Origin: Cryobacterium tagatosivorans
GTDB lineage: Bacteria; Actinomycetota; Actinomycetes; Actinomycetales; Microbacteriaceae
Assembly: GCF_004402215.1 (NCBI RefSeq)
Contig: NZ_SOEZ01000018.1
Span: 483-64,482, forward strand
DNA length: 64,000 bases
Direction of reading: 5' to 3'
A program made the position numbers and the translations under genes. Positions 1-8,595 of the stretch are shown here, piece by piece. Numbering within the stretch: the first letter of the stretch is position 1; the number at the start of each line of letters is the position of its first letter. Below the pieces are notes generated by a model. That model was not told where the DNA came from, ran no database searches, and saw only the letters and a list, made by a program, of their open reading frames with translations.

Positions 1-1083
1 ATCCGCCAGGCCCGGCGCGAGCACATCGCGGCCGATCCGGGCCGCGTTCTCGACGATGCCCTCGTCCTCCATCGCGTCCAGCGCCGCGACGATGGACGCC
101 ATCGCCAGCGGGTGACCGCTGTAGGTCAGGCCGCCCGGGAAGACGCTCGTGTCGAAGGTATGCGCTATCGAGTCCGAGATGATCACGCCGCCCGTCGGAA
201 CGTAGCCGGAGTTGACGCCCTTGGCGAAGGTGATCAGGTCGGGCACGACGTCGTAGCCGTCGAAGGCGAACCAGCGCCCGGTGCGGCCGAACCCGGCCAT
301 GACCTCGTCCAGGATCAGCAGGATGCCGTACCGGTCACACAGCGCCCGCACGCCCGCCAGATACCCGGGCGGCGGCACCAGCACGCCCGCCGTGCCCGGG
401 ATCGATTCGATCAGCACGGCAGCAATCGACGTCGGGCCCTCGCTCTGGATCATGCGCTCCAGGTGGCGCAGGGCGCGTTCGCTTTCCTGCTCCGGCGTTG
501 TCGCCCAGAATTCGCTGCGGTAGAGGTACGGGCCGAAGAAGTGCACGTGTCCGCGCGCGAATTCGTTCGGGATGCGGCGCCAGTCGCCGGTCGCGACAAT
601 GGCCGACCCGGTGTTGCCGTGGTACGAACGGTAGGTCGAGAGCACCTTGTCGCGGCCGGTGTGCAACCGGGCCATCCGGATCGCATTCTCGATCGCATCC
701 GCACCGCCGTTGGTGAAAAAGACCTTGTTGAACCGCGCCGGTGCCCGGCCCACGATCCGTTTGGCCGCTTCGCCGCGGGCGAGGTTGGCCGTCGACGGCG
801 CGATGGTCGCTAGCGTCCCGACCTCTTCGATGATGGCCTTGACGACGGCCGGATGCTGGTGGCCGATGTTGACGTTCACCAGCTGGCTCGAGAAGTCCAG
901 GTAGCTGCGACCGGCGTTGTCCCACACGCGCGAGCCCAGCCCGCCGGCGATGACGAGCGGCTTGAGGGCGCCCTGCGCCGACCAGGAGTGGAAAACGAAG
1001 GCACGATCGAGCTCGACCGTGCGCTGGTCGAGCCCTGCCCCTGCGGTCAGTTTGACGGTGTCATGGCCGGTGGTGTCATACAC
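1..1083 (-). CDS. Class III (PLP-dependent) aminotransferase, C-terminus cut by window edge
   Basis: About 360 residues are visible. They carry the fold-type I class III aminotransferase pattern: an N-terminal substrate-entry segment, a FTNGGADAIENAIRMAR cofactor-phosphate region, the LILDEVMAGFGRTG aspartate block that holds the pyridine nitrogen, and the Schiff-base lysine in TFAKGVNSGYVP. Members move an amino group from an omega-amine, GABA, beta-alanine or similar donor to a 2-oxo acid in the cytosol. The start is GTG at 1083, the first codon that gives the usual distance to the conserved blocks; its ribosome site is weak, so the start is moderately sure. The gene lies 77 bases downstream of the NodB-type hydrolase on the same strand and looks like the last visible gene of the amine operon. 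The substrate cannot be read from the sequence. Confidence 0.88.
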   Translation of the reverse strand, partial: MYDTTGHDTVKLTAGAGLDQRTVELDRAFVFHSWSAQGALKPLVIAGGLGSRVWDNAGRSYLDFSSQLVNVNIGHQHPAVVKAIIEEVGTLATIAPSTANLARGEAAKRIVGRAPARFNKVFFTNGGADAIENAIRMARLHTGRDKVLSTYRSYHGNTGSAIVATGDWRRIPNEFARGHVHFFGPYLYRSEFWATTPEQESERALRHLERMIQSEGPTSIAAVLIESIPGTAGVLVPPPGYLAGVRALCDRYGILLILDEVMAGFGRTGRWFAFDGYDVVPDLITFAKGVNSGYVPTGGVIISDSIAHTFDTSVFPGGLTYSGHPLAMASIVAALDAMEDEGIVENAARIGRDVLAPGLAD

Positions 1084-1160
1084 GATATTCGGTGTCTTTC
1101 TGTAGTGGGGATGGCGCCGAAGCGCGGTAAGGAGTGGTTCGGCGACGGTGGGAGTCGCGG

Positions 1161-2027
1161 CTAGATTTCCGGCCGGACGATTGACCGCGGTGCGAGCCCG
1201 AGGCCGCGGGTGTGCTGCGCGATTTCCTCGAGCGACGCGACCCACACGCCCGGGGTGGCCTTGACCTCGGCCATGAGCTCGCCGAGCTGCCGGGCTCTCC
1301 CCGGCCGGCCGGAAAGGAAGGGATGATTCGTGAGCACCCAGCATCCGCCTTCGTCGTGGAGCCCCTCGAACTCGCTGGTCCAGAGTTCGCGGGCCTTGGC
1401 CGGCGTCTCGATCAGGCCGCTGCCCGAAATGTCCGGGAGGAAGCAGTACTGCTCCCAGTCGTCCAGGGCCCATTGGATGGGAATCTCAACGATCGACTCC
1501 GCGGAGCCCGGCGTGATCGACAGCTCGTAGGGAACATCCGCATCCATCAGGCTCGAGTCGTAGAGGAATCCACGCGCGGCCAGCAGCGCCGGGGTCTCCC
1601 AGGACAGATCCCACATCGGGGCCCGGTAGCCAACCGGCCGCACGCCGACCACCTCGGCCAGGGCGTCCAGTCCCCGATCGAGGTTGTCGATCTGGCCGGC
1701 GAGATCGACGGCGCTCGGTTGCTCGTGCAGGTAGCCGTGGTGGGCGATTTCGTGGCCGGCCCTGGCGATGTCCCTGACAATTCCCGGATACCGGTGGGCC
1801 GTGTACCCGGGGACGAAGAAGGTGGATCGGATCTGATGATGATCGAGCATCCGCAACAGCCGGGGAACGCCCACGAGCGGGCCGTAGGCCTGGTGGCTCA
1901 TCACGCTCATCCGGTCGGCGTTCCCTGGTGCGTTCCAGAGCACGGCCGACTCGGCATCGACATCGAAGGTGAACGCCGCTGCCGACTGCTTCCCTTCCGG
2001 CCATCGGATGGGACCTGCGGCGGTCAT
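1161..2027 (-). CDS. NodB-type polysaccharide deacetylase / amidohydrolase family protein
   Basis: A 288-residue protein that is a single NodB domain without signal peptide. The metal and catalytic motifs are intact: FDVDAE (Asp22, Asp24), [11 protein letters not shown] (His92, His96) and GYRAPMW (Arg135). Lack of a leader and of cell-wall-binding modules argues for a cytosolic small-molecule C-N hydrolase of the PuuE/HpPgdA-like subgroup rather than a chitin or peptidoglycan deacetylase. Its ATG overlaps the stop of the ureohydrolase gene by four bases (ATGA), so the two are probably translated together and act on the same pathway, perhaps hydrolysing an acylated or ureido nitrogen. Family assignment is firm; the substrate is inference. 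Confidence 0.87.
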   Translation of the reverse strand: MTAAGPIRWPEGKQSAAAFTFDVDAESAVLWNAPGNADRMSVMSHQAYGPLVGVPRLLRMLDHHQIRSTFFVPGYTAHRYPGIVRDIARAGHEIAHHGYLHEQPSAVDLAGQIDNLDRGLDALAEVVGVRPVGYRAPMWDLSWETPALLAARGFLYDSSLMDADVPYELSITPGSAESIVEIPIQWALDDWEQYCFLPDISGSGLIETPAKARELWTSEFEGLHDEGGCWVLTNHPFLSGRPGRARQLGELMAEVKATPGVWVASLEEIAQHTRGLGLAPRSIVRPEI

Positions 2028-2995
2028 TCGCGGCTCTGCGCAGACATGATCGTAATCAGCTCATAGGCAAGATTCGCCGCCGCCACGGCCGTGATGGCCG
2101 CGTGGTCGTAGGCCGGGGACACCTCGACGATGTCGGCGCCGACGATTTTGTTGTGGCGGAACCCCCTGAGCACCGCGAGGAGTTCGCGGCTTGTCATGCC
2201 CCCGGCTTCCGGCGTGCCGGTGGCGGGCGCGAATGCCGGGTCCAGGACGTCGATGTCGATCGAGATATACACCGGAGCGTCGCCGACCCGGTCAAGGACC
2301 CGCTCGAGGATGCCGTCGACCCCGATGCGGTCGAAATCGCGGCAGTGCACGATGGTGAAGCCCATTTTCTCATCGTCGGTGAGATCTGCCGGGTCGTAGA
2401 GCGATCCGCGGATTCCGACGTGGGCCGACCTGTCCTTGCGGATCAGCCCTTCCTCCGAGGCGCGGCGGAAGGGGGTGCCGTGCGTGTACGGCGCTCCGAA
2501 GTAGGTGTCCCACGTGTCGAGGTGTGCGTCGAAATGCACCAGGGCGACCGGACCGTGCTGGGCGTGGGCCGCCCGAAGGGCCGGGAGGGCGACGGTGTGG
2601 TCGCCGCCGAGGGCGAGGACGAGGCGGCCGTCCGCCATGAGCTCGGCGAGCCCTGCCTCGATCTCCCCGAGCGCTTCCACGATGTCGAACGGGTTGCAGG
2701 CGATGTCGCCCGCGTCGACCACCTGCGCGTCCGCGAAGGGCATCGAGTCGAGAGCGGGGTTGTACGGGCGGAGCAGCCGGGAGGCTTCGCGAATCGCCGA
2801 GGGGCCGAAGCGCGCTCCGGGACGGTAGGTGACCCCCGCGTCGAACGGGATGCCGACGACCGCCACGTCATAGTCCGGCACATCCTCGCGCCGGGGCAAC
2901 CGGGCGAAAGTGGTCAGGCCGGCGTAGCGCGGGGACTTCTGGCCGTCGACCTGGCCTACCGGCGTGCTTCGGGCGCTGATGTCGGGAGTGTTCAT
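2024..2995 (-). CDS. Agmatinase/arginase-family ureohydrolase
   Basis: A 323-residue ureohydrolase. All binuclear manganese ligands are present: GGDHT (His133), HFDAHLD (Asp156, His158, Asp160) and SIDIDVLDP (Asp247, Asp249), followed by the family signature [10 protein letters not shown]. Such enzymes remove urea from agmatine, guanidinobutyrate, guanidinopropionate, arginine or related guanidines in the cytosol. The ATG at 2995 starts 40 residues before the conserved [10 protein letters not shown] strand, normal for agmatinases; the frame stays open upstream but that stretch codes the next gene in another frame. With a permease, two SDRs and an aminotransferase in the same operon, a guanidino compound or polyamine precursor is a likely substrate. 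The class is sure, the exact substrate is not. Confidence 0.9.
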   Translation of the reverse strand: MNTPDISARSTPVGQVDGQKSPRYAGLTTFARLPRREDVPDYDVAVVGIPFDAGVTYRPGARFGPSAIREASRLLRPYNPALDSMPFADAQVVDAGDIACNPFDIVEALGEIEAGLAELMADGRLVLALGGDHTVALPALRAAHAQHGPVALVHFDAHLDTWDTYFGAPYTHGTPFRRASEEGLIRKDRSAHVGIRGSLYDPADLTDDEKMGFTIVHCRDFDRIGVDGILERVLDRVGDAPVYISIDIDVLDPAFAPATGTPEAGGMTSRELLAVLRGFRHNKIVGADIVEVSPAYDHAAITAVAAANLAYELITIMSAQSRE

Positions 2996-3059
2996 GACGT
3001 GTTTCCTTCTGTGTGCTGTGCAGCCCGGAGGCGTGAAGAATTTGGAATCGGGGGCATGC

Positions 3060-3845
3060 TCACGCTCGCCCTCTCGTGGAGCCGCCGTTGACCTGCACCA
3101 CCTGGCCGATGATCGCGGAGAGTCGGAAATCGCACAGCAGCGCGACCGCCGCCGCGATTTCGGGCGACGTGCCGATCCGGCCCAGGGGGATGCCGGCGGC
3201 ATAGACGGCCCGCATCTCGTCGAGGGAGATCCCGGCGCTTCGGGCATCGACCTCAAGCTGGGGGGTGTCGGTCACGCCGGGTGCGACCGCGTTGACGATG
3301 ATGCCTTCGGGGGCCAGTTCGCGGCCCAGCGTTTTGACCAGTGAGATCAGGCCGGCCTTCGAAGCCGAGTAGGCCGTCGCGCCGGGCCACCCCGTGACAC
3401 CCCACTCGCTGGAGATCACCACGATGCGTCCGGCTCCGCGACGTCGCATCCCCGGCAGGACGGCCTGGACGAGGTGGAAGGTGCCACCGAGGTTGGTGTC
3501 GATGACTTTCCACCAGTCCGCGGGGTCGGCCTCCAGGAACGGCCCCATGGTCATGAAGGCGTGGTTGGCGACCAGGACGTCCACCGGGCCGACTTCCAGT
3601 TCGACCCGTTGCACCAGTGCGCGAACCTGATCCGGGTCCGACACGTCGCCGGGCACGGCCAGTCCGGACAGCTCCGCGGCGAGGGCCGACAGCTCGGCCG
3701 AGGCCTCCCGGTCGTTCACCGCCACGGTGGCGCCCGAGGCGGCAAGCCGGCGGGCGTGCTCCGCGCCCATGCCCTGCGCCGCGCCGGTGACGAGGACGAC
3801 TTTGCCTTCGAGATCGGGGTAGGGATGGCCGGTGTTCTCGGGCAT
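3060..3845 (-). CDS. SDR-family oxidoreductase (first of a tandem pair)
   Basis: A 261-residue classical short-chain dehydrogenase. The nucleotide motif GAAQGMG lies near residues 21-27, the NAG-equivalent segment reads NHAF, the catalytic serine is in VVISSEWG and the YxxxK pair is in AYSASKAG. The acidic residue after strand 2 (NDRE) favours NAD over NADP. It ends in the usual SDR C-terminus [11 protein letters not shown]. The ATG at 3845 touches the stop of the upstream SDR (TGATG), so the two are translationally coupled. It shares only family-level resemblance with its neighbour, so the pair may handle successive alcohol/carbonyl steps or form a heteromer. Substrate unknown. Confidence 0.88.
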   Translation of the reverse strand: MPENTGHPYPDLEGKVVLVTGAAQGMGAEHARRLAASGATVAVNDREASAELSALAAELSGLAVPGDVSDPDQVRALVQRVELEVGPVDVLVANHAFMTMGPFLEADPADWWKVIDTNLGGTFHLVQAVLPGMRRRGAGRIVVISSEWGVTGWPGATAYSASKAGLISLVKTLGRELAPEGIIVNAVAPGVTDTPQLEVDARSAGISLDEMRAVYAAGIPLGRIGTSPEIAAAVALLCDFRLSAIIGQVVQVNGGSTRGRA

Positions 3846-4555
3846 CAGATCACCGCTCCAGCATTGGGGTTGAGGGTTTCCCCGACGCAGAATGTGCCCT
3901 CGTCGAGAAGGAATGCGATGCAGATCGCGACTTCCTCTGGTGAGGTCAGCCTGCCCAGGGGAAGGGTGGCCAGGTATTCCGGGGCGCGCCACGGAGAGTC
4001 GGCTGCGAGCAGGGGCGTGTCCGTTGGGCCCGGCGCGACGGCATTGACCCTGATTCCGCTGGGTGCGGACTCCGCGGCGAGGCTCCGGACGAGGCCGAGC
4101 AACGCGCCTTTCGCGGCCGCGTAGTGCGCGTCCTGCGACCCGCCGCCGATGGCCAGTTCGCTCGTGATCGCCACAATCGACCCGCCGCCGGCCGTTGTCA
4201 TTCCCGGCATCACCGCGCGACTCAGGTTGACGAATCCGCCCACATGGACCGAGAGCATCCGGCGCCAGTGGTCGAGCGTGATCTCGGACACGGGCAGCAT
4301 TTCGTAGTAGCCGGCGGCCGAAACCGCGGCTTTAACCGGCCCGAGTTCCTGCTCGACCCGAGCGACCGCGGCCCTGACCTCCTCCGGATCGGCCATGTCG
4401 ACGCACGCGTCGAAGGAGCACTGCGGCGAGGGCCTGAGGTCGAACCCGGCGACGGTCCAGCCGCGGGACTCGAGTTCCGCTGCGGCGGCCGCCCCGATTC
4501 CGCTGGCTGTGCCCGTGACGATGGCCACCTTGCGTGCCGCCGCGTTCTGGCTCAT
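3845..4555 (-). CDS. SDR-family oxidoreductase (second of a tandem pair)
   Basis: A 236-residue classical SDR with GTASGIG near residues 15-21, an AAG-type loop (SAAGYYE), a catalytic serine in VAITSELA and YAAAK as the active-site pair. Asp38 in GFDLRP predicts NAD preference. It is shorter than the neighbouring SDR at both ends. Its ATG overlaps the permease stop by four bases, and its own stop shares a base with the next start, making permease-SDR-SDR one tightly coupled unit. The role is presumably oxidation or reduction of the imported compound or its deaminated product; nothing in the sequence names the substrate. Confidence 0.87.
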   Translation of the reverse strand: MSQNAAARKVAIVTGTASGIGAAAAAELESRGWTVAGFDLRPSPQCSFDACVDMADPEEVRAAVARVEQELGPVKAAVSAAGYYEMLPVSEITLDHWRRMLSVHVGGFVNLSRAVMPGMTTAGGGSIVAITSELAIGGGSQDAHYAAAKGALLGLVRSLAAESAPSGIRVNAVAPGPTDTPLLAADSPWRAPEYLATLPLGRLTSPEEVAICIAFLLDEGTFCVGETLNPNAGAVI

Positions 4556-6054
4556 GAGAATTGCGATTCCTTTTCCGGGAGGTTCTCCGGCGGCAGGAGC
4601 TCTTCGGGCATCCGGTATTCCAGTCCGGTGACGACGGGGATGCGCTTGTGAACGGCCAGGTAGATCACCGTTCCGACGACGCTCAGGACGGCGACGGCGA
4701 TCCAGATCGACCAGTCGAGGAAGGACTCTTCGTACACGGGCCGCGGCCAGGCGATGTTGAGGAATTCGAAGGTGGCCCAGATCAGCGCGATCACGGCGAG
4801 CGGGAGCGTTGCCTTGCCGAGGGTGAACGGGCCGGCACGCCAGCGTCCGCGCAGATTCACAACAACGAATCCGACGAGCGGGAACAGGAACGAGAGGAAG
4901 AATCCGCCGGAGGTGAAGTTCAGCATCAGCGTGTACACGTTCTCAGCCACGTCGCTCAGGAGGAACAAGGCGCCGCCGACGACCATCGTGATCAGCAAGG
5001 GGCCCACGGGCTGGCGCTGCTTCCGACTCAGCCGGGACAGCATCTTCGAAGCCGGCAGTGCGCCATCCCTCGCGAACGACCAGATCATTCGTGACGCGGA
5101 GGTCTGCAGGGCCAGGAAGCTGGCCAGGAAGCCGATGACGAAGAGGATCTCGACGGGCTTGGCGATCTGGCTGCCGAGCTGCGACGTGAGAGTGAAGTTC
5201 ACCGGGTCAGCGACGCTGCCGCTGCGCACGGCGTCAAGGTCCGGAACGGCGAGGATGAGGGCGAGGCTCGTGTACATGACGACCACGGCAATGAAGATGA
5301 GTGCGAAGAGGATCGCCTTGGGCAGGTTCTTGCGCGGCTCATTGACTTCCTCGGCAATCGCGCCAGCGCTCTCGAACCCGACGAACGAGAAACCGATGAA
5401 GACCATGGCGAGCAGGAACGGACCGCTGAGCGACAGGTAGTCAGTTCCCGGTGCGAGCCCCGCGCTCCCATCGAACAGGACACTGATGGAGTTGTGCTGG
5501 TGGAAGAAGAGAAGCCAGGTGCCGAGGCCGAGCGAGCCGACGATTTCAGCCACGATGCTGCCGATCATGAAGACCTTCAACACCATCCGTCCGGCCAGGT
5601 TCACGGCCGTTCCGAGGACCAGGACCACCAGCGCAATCCAGGCTTTGTCGACGCCGGTGGGGTTGTCGATGCCAATGACGTTGGCGATGAAACCCGCTGC
5701 GGCTATGGCGACGGTTGCCATCGCGATCAGCAGGGTCCACATGTATGCCCAGCCGGCAAACCAGCCGAATGCCTTGCCCCCGAGACGAGCAGACCACTGG
5801 TAGATCGACCCCTCGATGGGCCAGCGCGAAACCAGCATCGCGAAGACGAGGGCGACCAGGAGCTGGCCGCCGAAGACGATGAGAAAGCCCCACCAGAAGG
5901 ACGGGCCGGCGATGGACAGGGCAACGCCGAAGATCCCATAGAGCGCGACGATCGGCGAGATGAACGCGAAACCGAACGCAAAGGATGAGAAGAGGTTGAA
6001 ATCTCGCTTGAGGGTGATGCCTTCGGCGGCAGCGACCGTTTCGGTCTGGGTCAT
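4552..6054 (-). CDS. APC-superfamily amino acid/amine permease
   Basis: A 500-residue membrane protein with about 12 hydrophobic helices and the APC (amino acid-polyamine-organocation) signatures SFAFGFAFISPIVALYGIFG near the start and FIGFSFVGFESAGAIAEEVNEP in the middle. It would take up an amino acid, amine or guanidino compound by cation symport. The start is ATG at 6054 (MTQTETVAAAEG), preceded by GGAGA at proper spacing; upstream in-frame codons lack a ribosome site. It is the first gene of the minus-strand amine operon and is divergent from the PucR regulator gene, so it is the most likely regulated promoter of the pair. Substrate is inferred only from neighbours. Confidence 0.9.
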   Translation of the reverse strand: MTQTETVAAAEGITLKRDFNLFSSFAFGFAFISPIVALYGIFGVALSIAGPSFWWGFLIVFGGQLLVALVFAMLVSRWPIEGSIYQWSARLGGKAFGWFAGWAYMWTLLIAMATVAIAAAGFIANVIGIDNPTGVDKAWIALVVLVLGTAVNLAGRMVLKVFMIGSIVAEIVGSLGLGTWLLFFHQHNSISVLFDGSAGLAPGTDYLSLSGPFLLAMVFIGFSFVGFESAGAIAEEVNEPRKNLPKAILFALIFIAVVVMYTSLALILAVPDLDAVRSGSVADPVNFTLTSQLGSQIAKPVEILFVIGFLASFLALQTSASRMIWSFARDGALPASKMLSRLSRKQRQPVGPLLITMVVGGALFLLSDVAENVYTLMLNFTSGGFFLSFLFPLVGFVVVNLRGRWRAGPFTLGKATLPLAVIALIWATFEFLNIAWPRPVYEESFLDWSIWIAVAVLSVVGTVIYLAVHKRIPVVTGLEYRMPEELLPPENLPEKESQFS

Positions 6055-6189
6055 GGTGTGGTCTCCTTCGACTCTCGCAATTATGAATTGATTCGGGATG
6101 CGGCGGCCACTTTCGGCCACAACTTAGGAAGAACCACCGAGGACGGTGGGTGATATTGTAGGAACCTCTAATCTAAGGCGATCGTATAA

Positions 6190-6205
6190 GCAACAATTGC
6201 GTTGC
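6190..6205. promoter_or_regulatory. Candidate operator in the permease-PucR intergenic region
   Basis: GCAAC and GTTGC form an inverted repeat with a six-base spacer, centred between the permease and the PucR regulator genes. PucR-type regulators usually act on the adjacent divergent operon, so this is a reasonable place for its site. The arms are short and only one copy is seen, so confidence is low. Confidence 0.28.
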
Positions 6206-6222
6206 ATACCGGACATTCTGAA

Positions 6223-7662
6223 ATGAGGGTAGTAGAAGTGGCCAAACCGATCGCTCCGGCATTCGGCCTGGAACTCGGGGAACTCGTCGAAGTGACAGAA
6301 CTCGGACTCCGGCTCATCGTGGGTTCCGACTGGGCGCTGCCCCGGGTCGTCAGCTGGGCCCACGCCACGGAAATGACCGACCCCCGGCCGCATTTGCGCG
6401 GAGCGGAACTCGTCTGCACGGTGGGGTCGGCGCTGCTGGATGCATCCAGTTGTGCGCGGCTGGTCGAAGCGGTCCATGCGACGGGCTCGGCCGGAATCTG
6501 TCTCGGCATCGGAGAGGTTCACACCCAGATTCCCCGGGCATTGATCAAGGAATGCCGACGGCTCTCCGTGCCGCTGATCGAGATGGCCCATGGAGTCCCC
6601 TTCCTCGCCATTAATGATGTTCTCGCCGACGCGCGCGTTCGCGCTCAAACCGGAAGCAGCCAGCGCAATGCGGAGTTGGTCGGCAGGCTGCTGGCGGCTC
6701 TTCGCGAGAATGCGCCGATGGAAGACATCCTGAGCGTTTGTACTGCCGCCCTGGGAGGTTCGCTCACCTTCGAGCCCGTCGACCCTGCAACTGAGCTGCT
6801 CCCCGCGGCCCTCGGCGCAGTGGTTGACGACGCGCCGGGGGCTGTCTCCATCTCGACGGCGGAAGGAAACCTGCTCATTTGGCAGGGCCAGTCCCCCGCG
6901 CCCGATGCCGACCTGCTCGGCCAGATCGGTCGAATTCTCGAGATCGCCCGGCACGAGAAGGCGGACCGTGATATTCAGAACCGTCAACGCATCGGGCAAC
7001 TTTTCGCCCTGGTCTCCGACGGCTTGGCTGATTCTGCGGCCCTCATGCCGGAGTTGCAGAGGGCGGGCCTTGTTGGGAAATCTGTGACGATCTCGGCATG
7101 GCCGGCGGAAACAGCACAACTCCTCGCCGCGCACCTGCCCGGCACGTTGATCGCAGACGCGCCCGAAGCCACTTTCGTCGTCACGACCAGCCCGCAGACC
7201 GTGTACGACACTGCCCGCGATCTGGGTTTGGTCTCCGGCCACGGAAGCCCGGTCGACGTTTCCCAGATCGCGAGGGGAATCGGTGAAGCCCGAGCGACGC
7301 TTCGACTCGCGCGTCGTCACGGGAAGGTTGCCGGCCCGGAAAGCCTGACCAGCCTCACCGGGCTATTGGAACAACAGCCGCCCGTGCGGCTTGTTCCCTT
7401 CATCGACCAGCTCATCCGACCGTTGCTGGAACAGGACGCCCGCCGGGGAAGCCAGCTCCTGGCGACCTTGCGCACGTTCATCGAGCACCAGGGGTCCCTG
7501 CAGGCAACAGCCGAAGCCCAGTACCTTCACGTCAACACGGTCCGTCATCGACTCGGGCGGATCGCGGTCATCGTCGGCCGAAACCCCTTGGAAGACAACG
7601 ACCGAGCCTCCCTGGCCATTGCCCTGTGGGCCTACGACAGGTCGCGACGATATGCTCCGTGA
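6223..7662 (+). CDS. PucR-family transcriptional regulator
   Basis: About 479 residues. The N-terminal ~130 residues look like the PucR/purine-catabolism sensor domain (segments ELVCTVGSAL and GSAGICLGIG), the middle is the linking region, and the C-terminus has the PucR-type helix-turn-helix: LLATLRTFIEHQG, then AEAQYLHVNTVRHRLGRI. Known members activate or repress operons for purine, ureide, amine or amino-acid use in response to a pathway metabolite. ATG at 6223 is chosen; an in-frame TTG at 6202 is possible, and neither has a strong ribosome site. It is divergent from the amine operon (1-6054), which it probably controls. Confidence 0.87.
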   Translation: MRVVEVAKPIAPAFGLELGELVEVTELGLRLIVGSDWALPRVVSWAHATEMTDPRPHLRGAELVCTVGSALLDASSCARLVEAVHATGSAGICLGIGEVHTQIPRALIKECRRLSVPLIEMAHGVPFLAINDVLADARVRAQTGSSQRNAELVGRLLAALRENAPMEDILSVCTAALGGSLTFEPVDPATELLPAALGAVVDDAPGAVSISTAEGNLLIWQGQSPAPDADLLGQIGRILEIARHEKADRDIQNRQRIGQLFALVSDGLADSAALMPELQRAGLVGKSVTISAWPAETAQLLAAHLPGTLIADAPEATFVVTTSPQTVYDTARDLGLVSGHGSPVDVSQIARGIGEARATLRLARRHGKVAGPESLTSLTGLLEQQPPVRLVPFIDQLIRPLLEQDARRGSQLLATLRTFIEHQGSLQATAEAQYLHVNTVRHRLGRIAVIVGRNPLEDNDRASLAIALWAYDRSRRYAP

Positions 7663-7694
7663 CCCACGGGGTGAGATTCCCTCCGACATATGGG

Positions 7695-8477
7695 TCAGTG
7701 CGTGGCAGGTGTGGGCGGCAATCGGGCCTGGTCTCCGCGGGTAACGTTCCCCGCCCGGATGACCTCGGCGTAGACGCCGAAAAGGATCTCGCCGGCATCC
7801 AGTCGATAGCCGGCCAGCGTCTTCAGCAGGCTCGTTCCGCGAGCGCCGGTATCCGGATCGAGGTCGATGACCGCGCAGCGAGGGACACCGCCTTTCACCA
7901 GCAGGCGCGCTCCCCCGAGCTCGAGTTCGCGGCCGGCCCAGGAATCCTCCACATGTGCTGCGGCGTCGCCGGTGTCGATCGTGAAGGTGGACCGGAACCG
8001 GCGCTCGTCAACGGCAATTCCGGATTCGCGGGCCAGCCGACGCAGTGAGCTCGTCGTGGCGATCGTGACGGACGCGCCGAAAACCACGCCTCCTGCGACC
8101 ACGCTCCGCGCGAGAGCCACGCTCCGGCCCAGGAGCCGGGAGAACTCACCGGCCCAGGGCCCGTTGACCACCTCCATCCGGCTGGCACGGCCCCAGTAGT
8201 CGAGTGTGAGGTACTCGCCGCTCATCTCGGGCTCCGCAGCGACCTGCCGCCCGCCGATGTCCACGGAAAGCACCCCGTTGTCCCATCGCGCCTCGCAGGA
8301 CAGAAGGGACGGATGCTCGACAGTTTTCAAAACCTGTCCGCCGTCTGGATCGACGACCGCGAAGACTCGGTCCCCGACCGGTCCGTCGGACTGGAGAAGA
8401 ACCTGGTCCCATGGCTGGTGGCGGCCACCCTTCAGCGCCGACACACCAATGTCGCGCAGATGCACTGTTCTGATCAC
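7695..8477 (-). CDS. MOSC-domain protein
   Basis: A 260-residue protein with an N-terminal MOSC beta-barrel (residues 1-90, containing GPVGDRVFAVVD) and a C-terminal MOSC domain. The C-terminal part has the family pattern RCAVIDLDPDTGARG, where the conserved cysteine is a proposed sulfur or molybdenum-cofactor ligand. MOSC proteins carry activated sulfur or bind molybdenum cofactor, as in YcbX, YiiM and mARC. GTG at 8477 is the only convincing start. The gene is convergent with the PucR gene and divergent from the flavoprotein hydroxylase gene 118 bases away. No molybdoenzyme gene is nearby, so its partner is unknown. Confidence 0.85.
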   Translation of the reverse strand: MIRTVHLRDIGVSALKGGRHQPWDQVLLQSDGPVGDRVFAVVDPDGGQVLKTVEHPSLLSCEARWDNGVLSVDIGGRQVAAEPEMSGEYLTLDYWGRASRMEVVNGPWAGEFSRLLGRSVALARSVVAGGVVFGASVTIATTSSLRRLARESGIAVDERRFRSTFTIDTGDAAAHVEDSWAGRELELGGARLLVKGGVPRCAVIDLDPDTGARGTSLLKTLAGYRLDAGEILFGVYAEVIRAGNVTRGDQARLPPTPATH

Positions 8478-8595
8478 CCAATCGGTCGAATGAGGTCAAG
8501 GCCCGCGAGGTACCTCCCGCAGCCAACCAAATGATATACGATTCAACAAGCGACGACAGCGATGTCCAATTCGCCCACAACGAAGTGAGGAAGCC

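Noticed and set aside
335-925. Long minus-strand open frame rich in Arg, Gly and Pro
   Set aside because: It is a shadow of the aminotransferase gene read in another frame; the true frame has the full PLP signature.
3060-3992. Upstream extension of the first SDR gene beyond 3845
   Set aside because: The extra 49 codons overlap the second SDR gene, have no SDR character, and the ATG at 3845 is coupled to the upstream stop.
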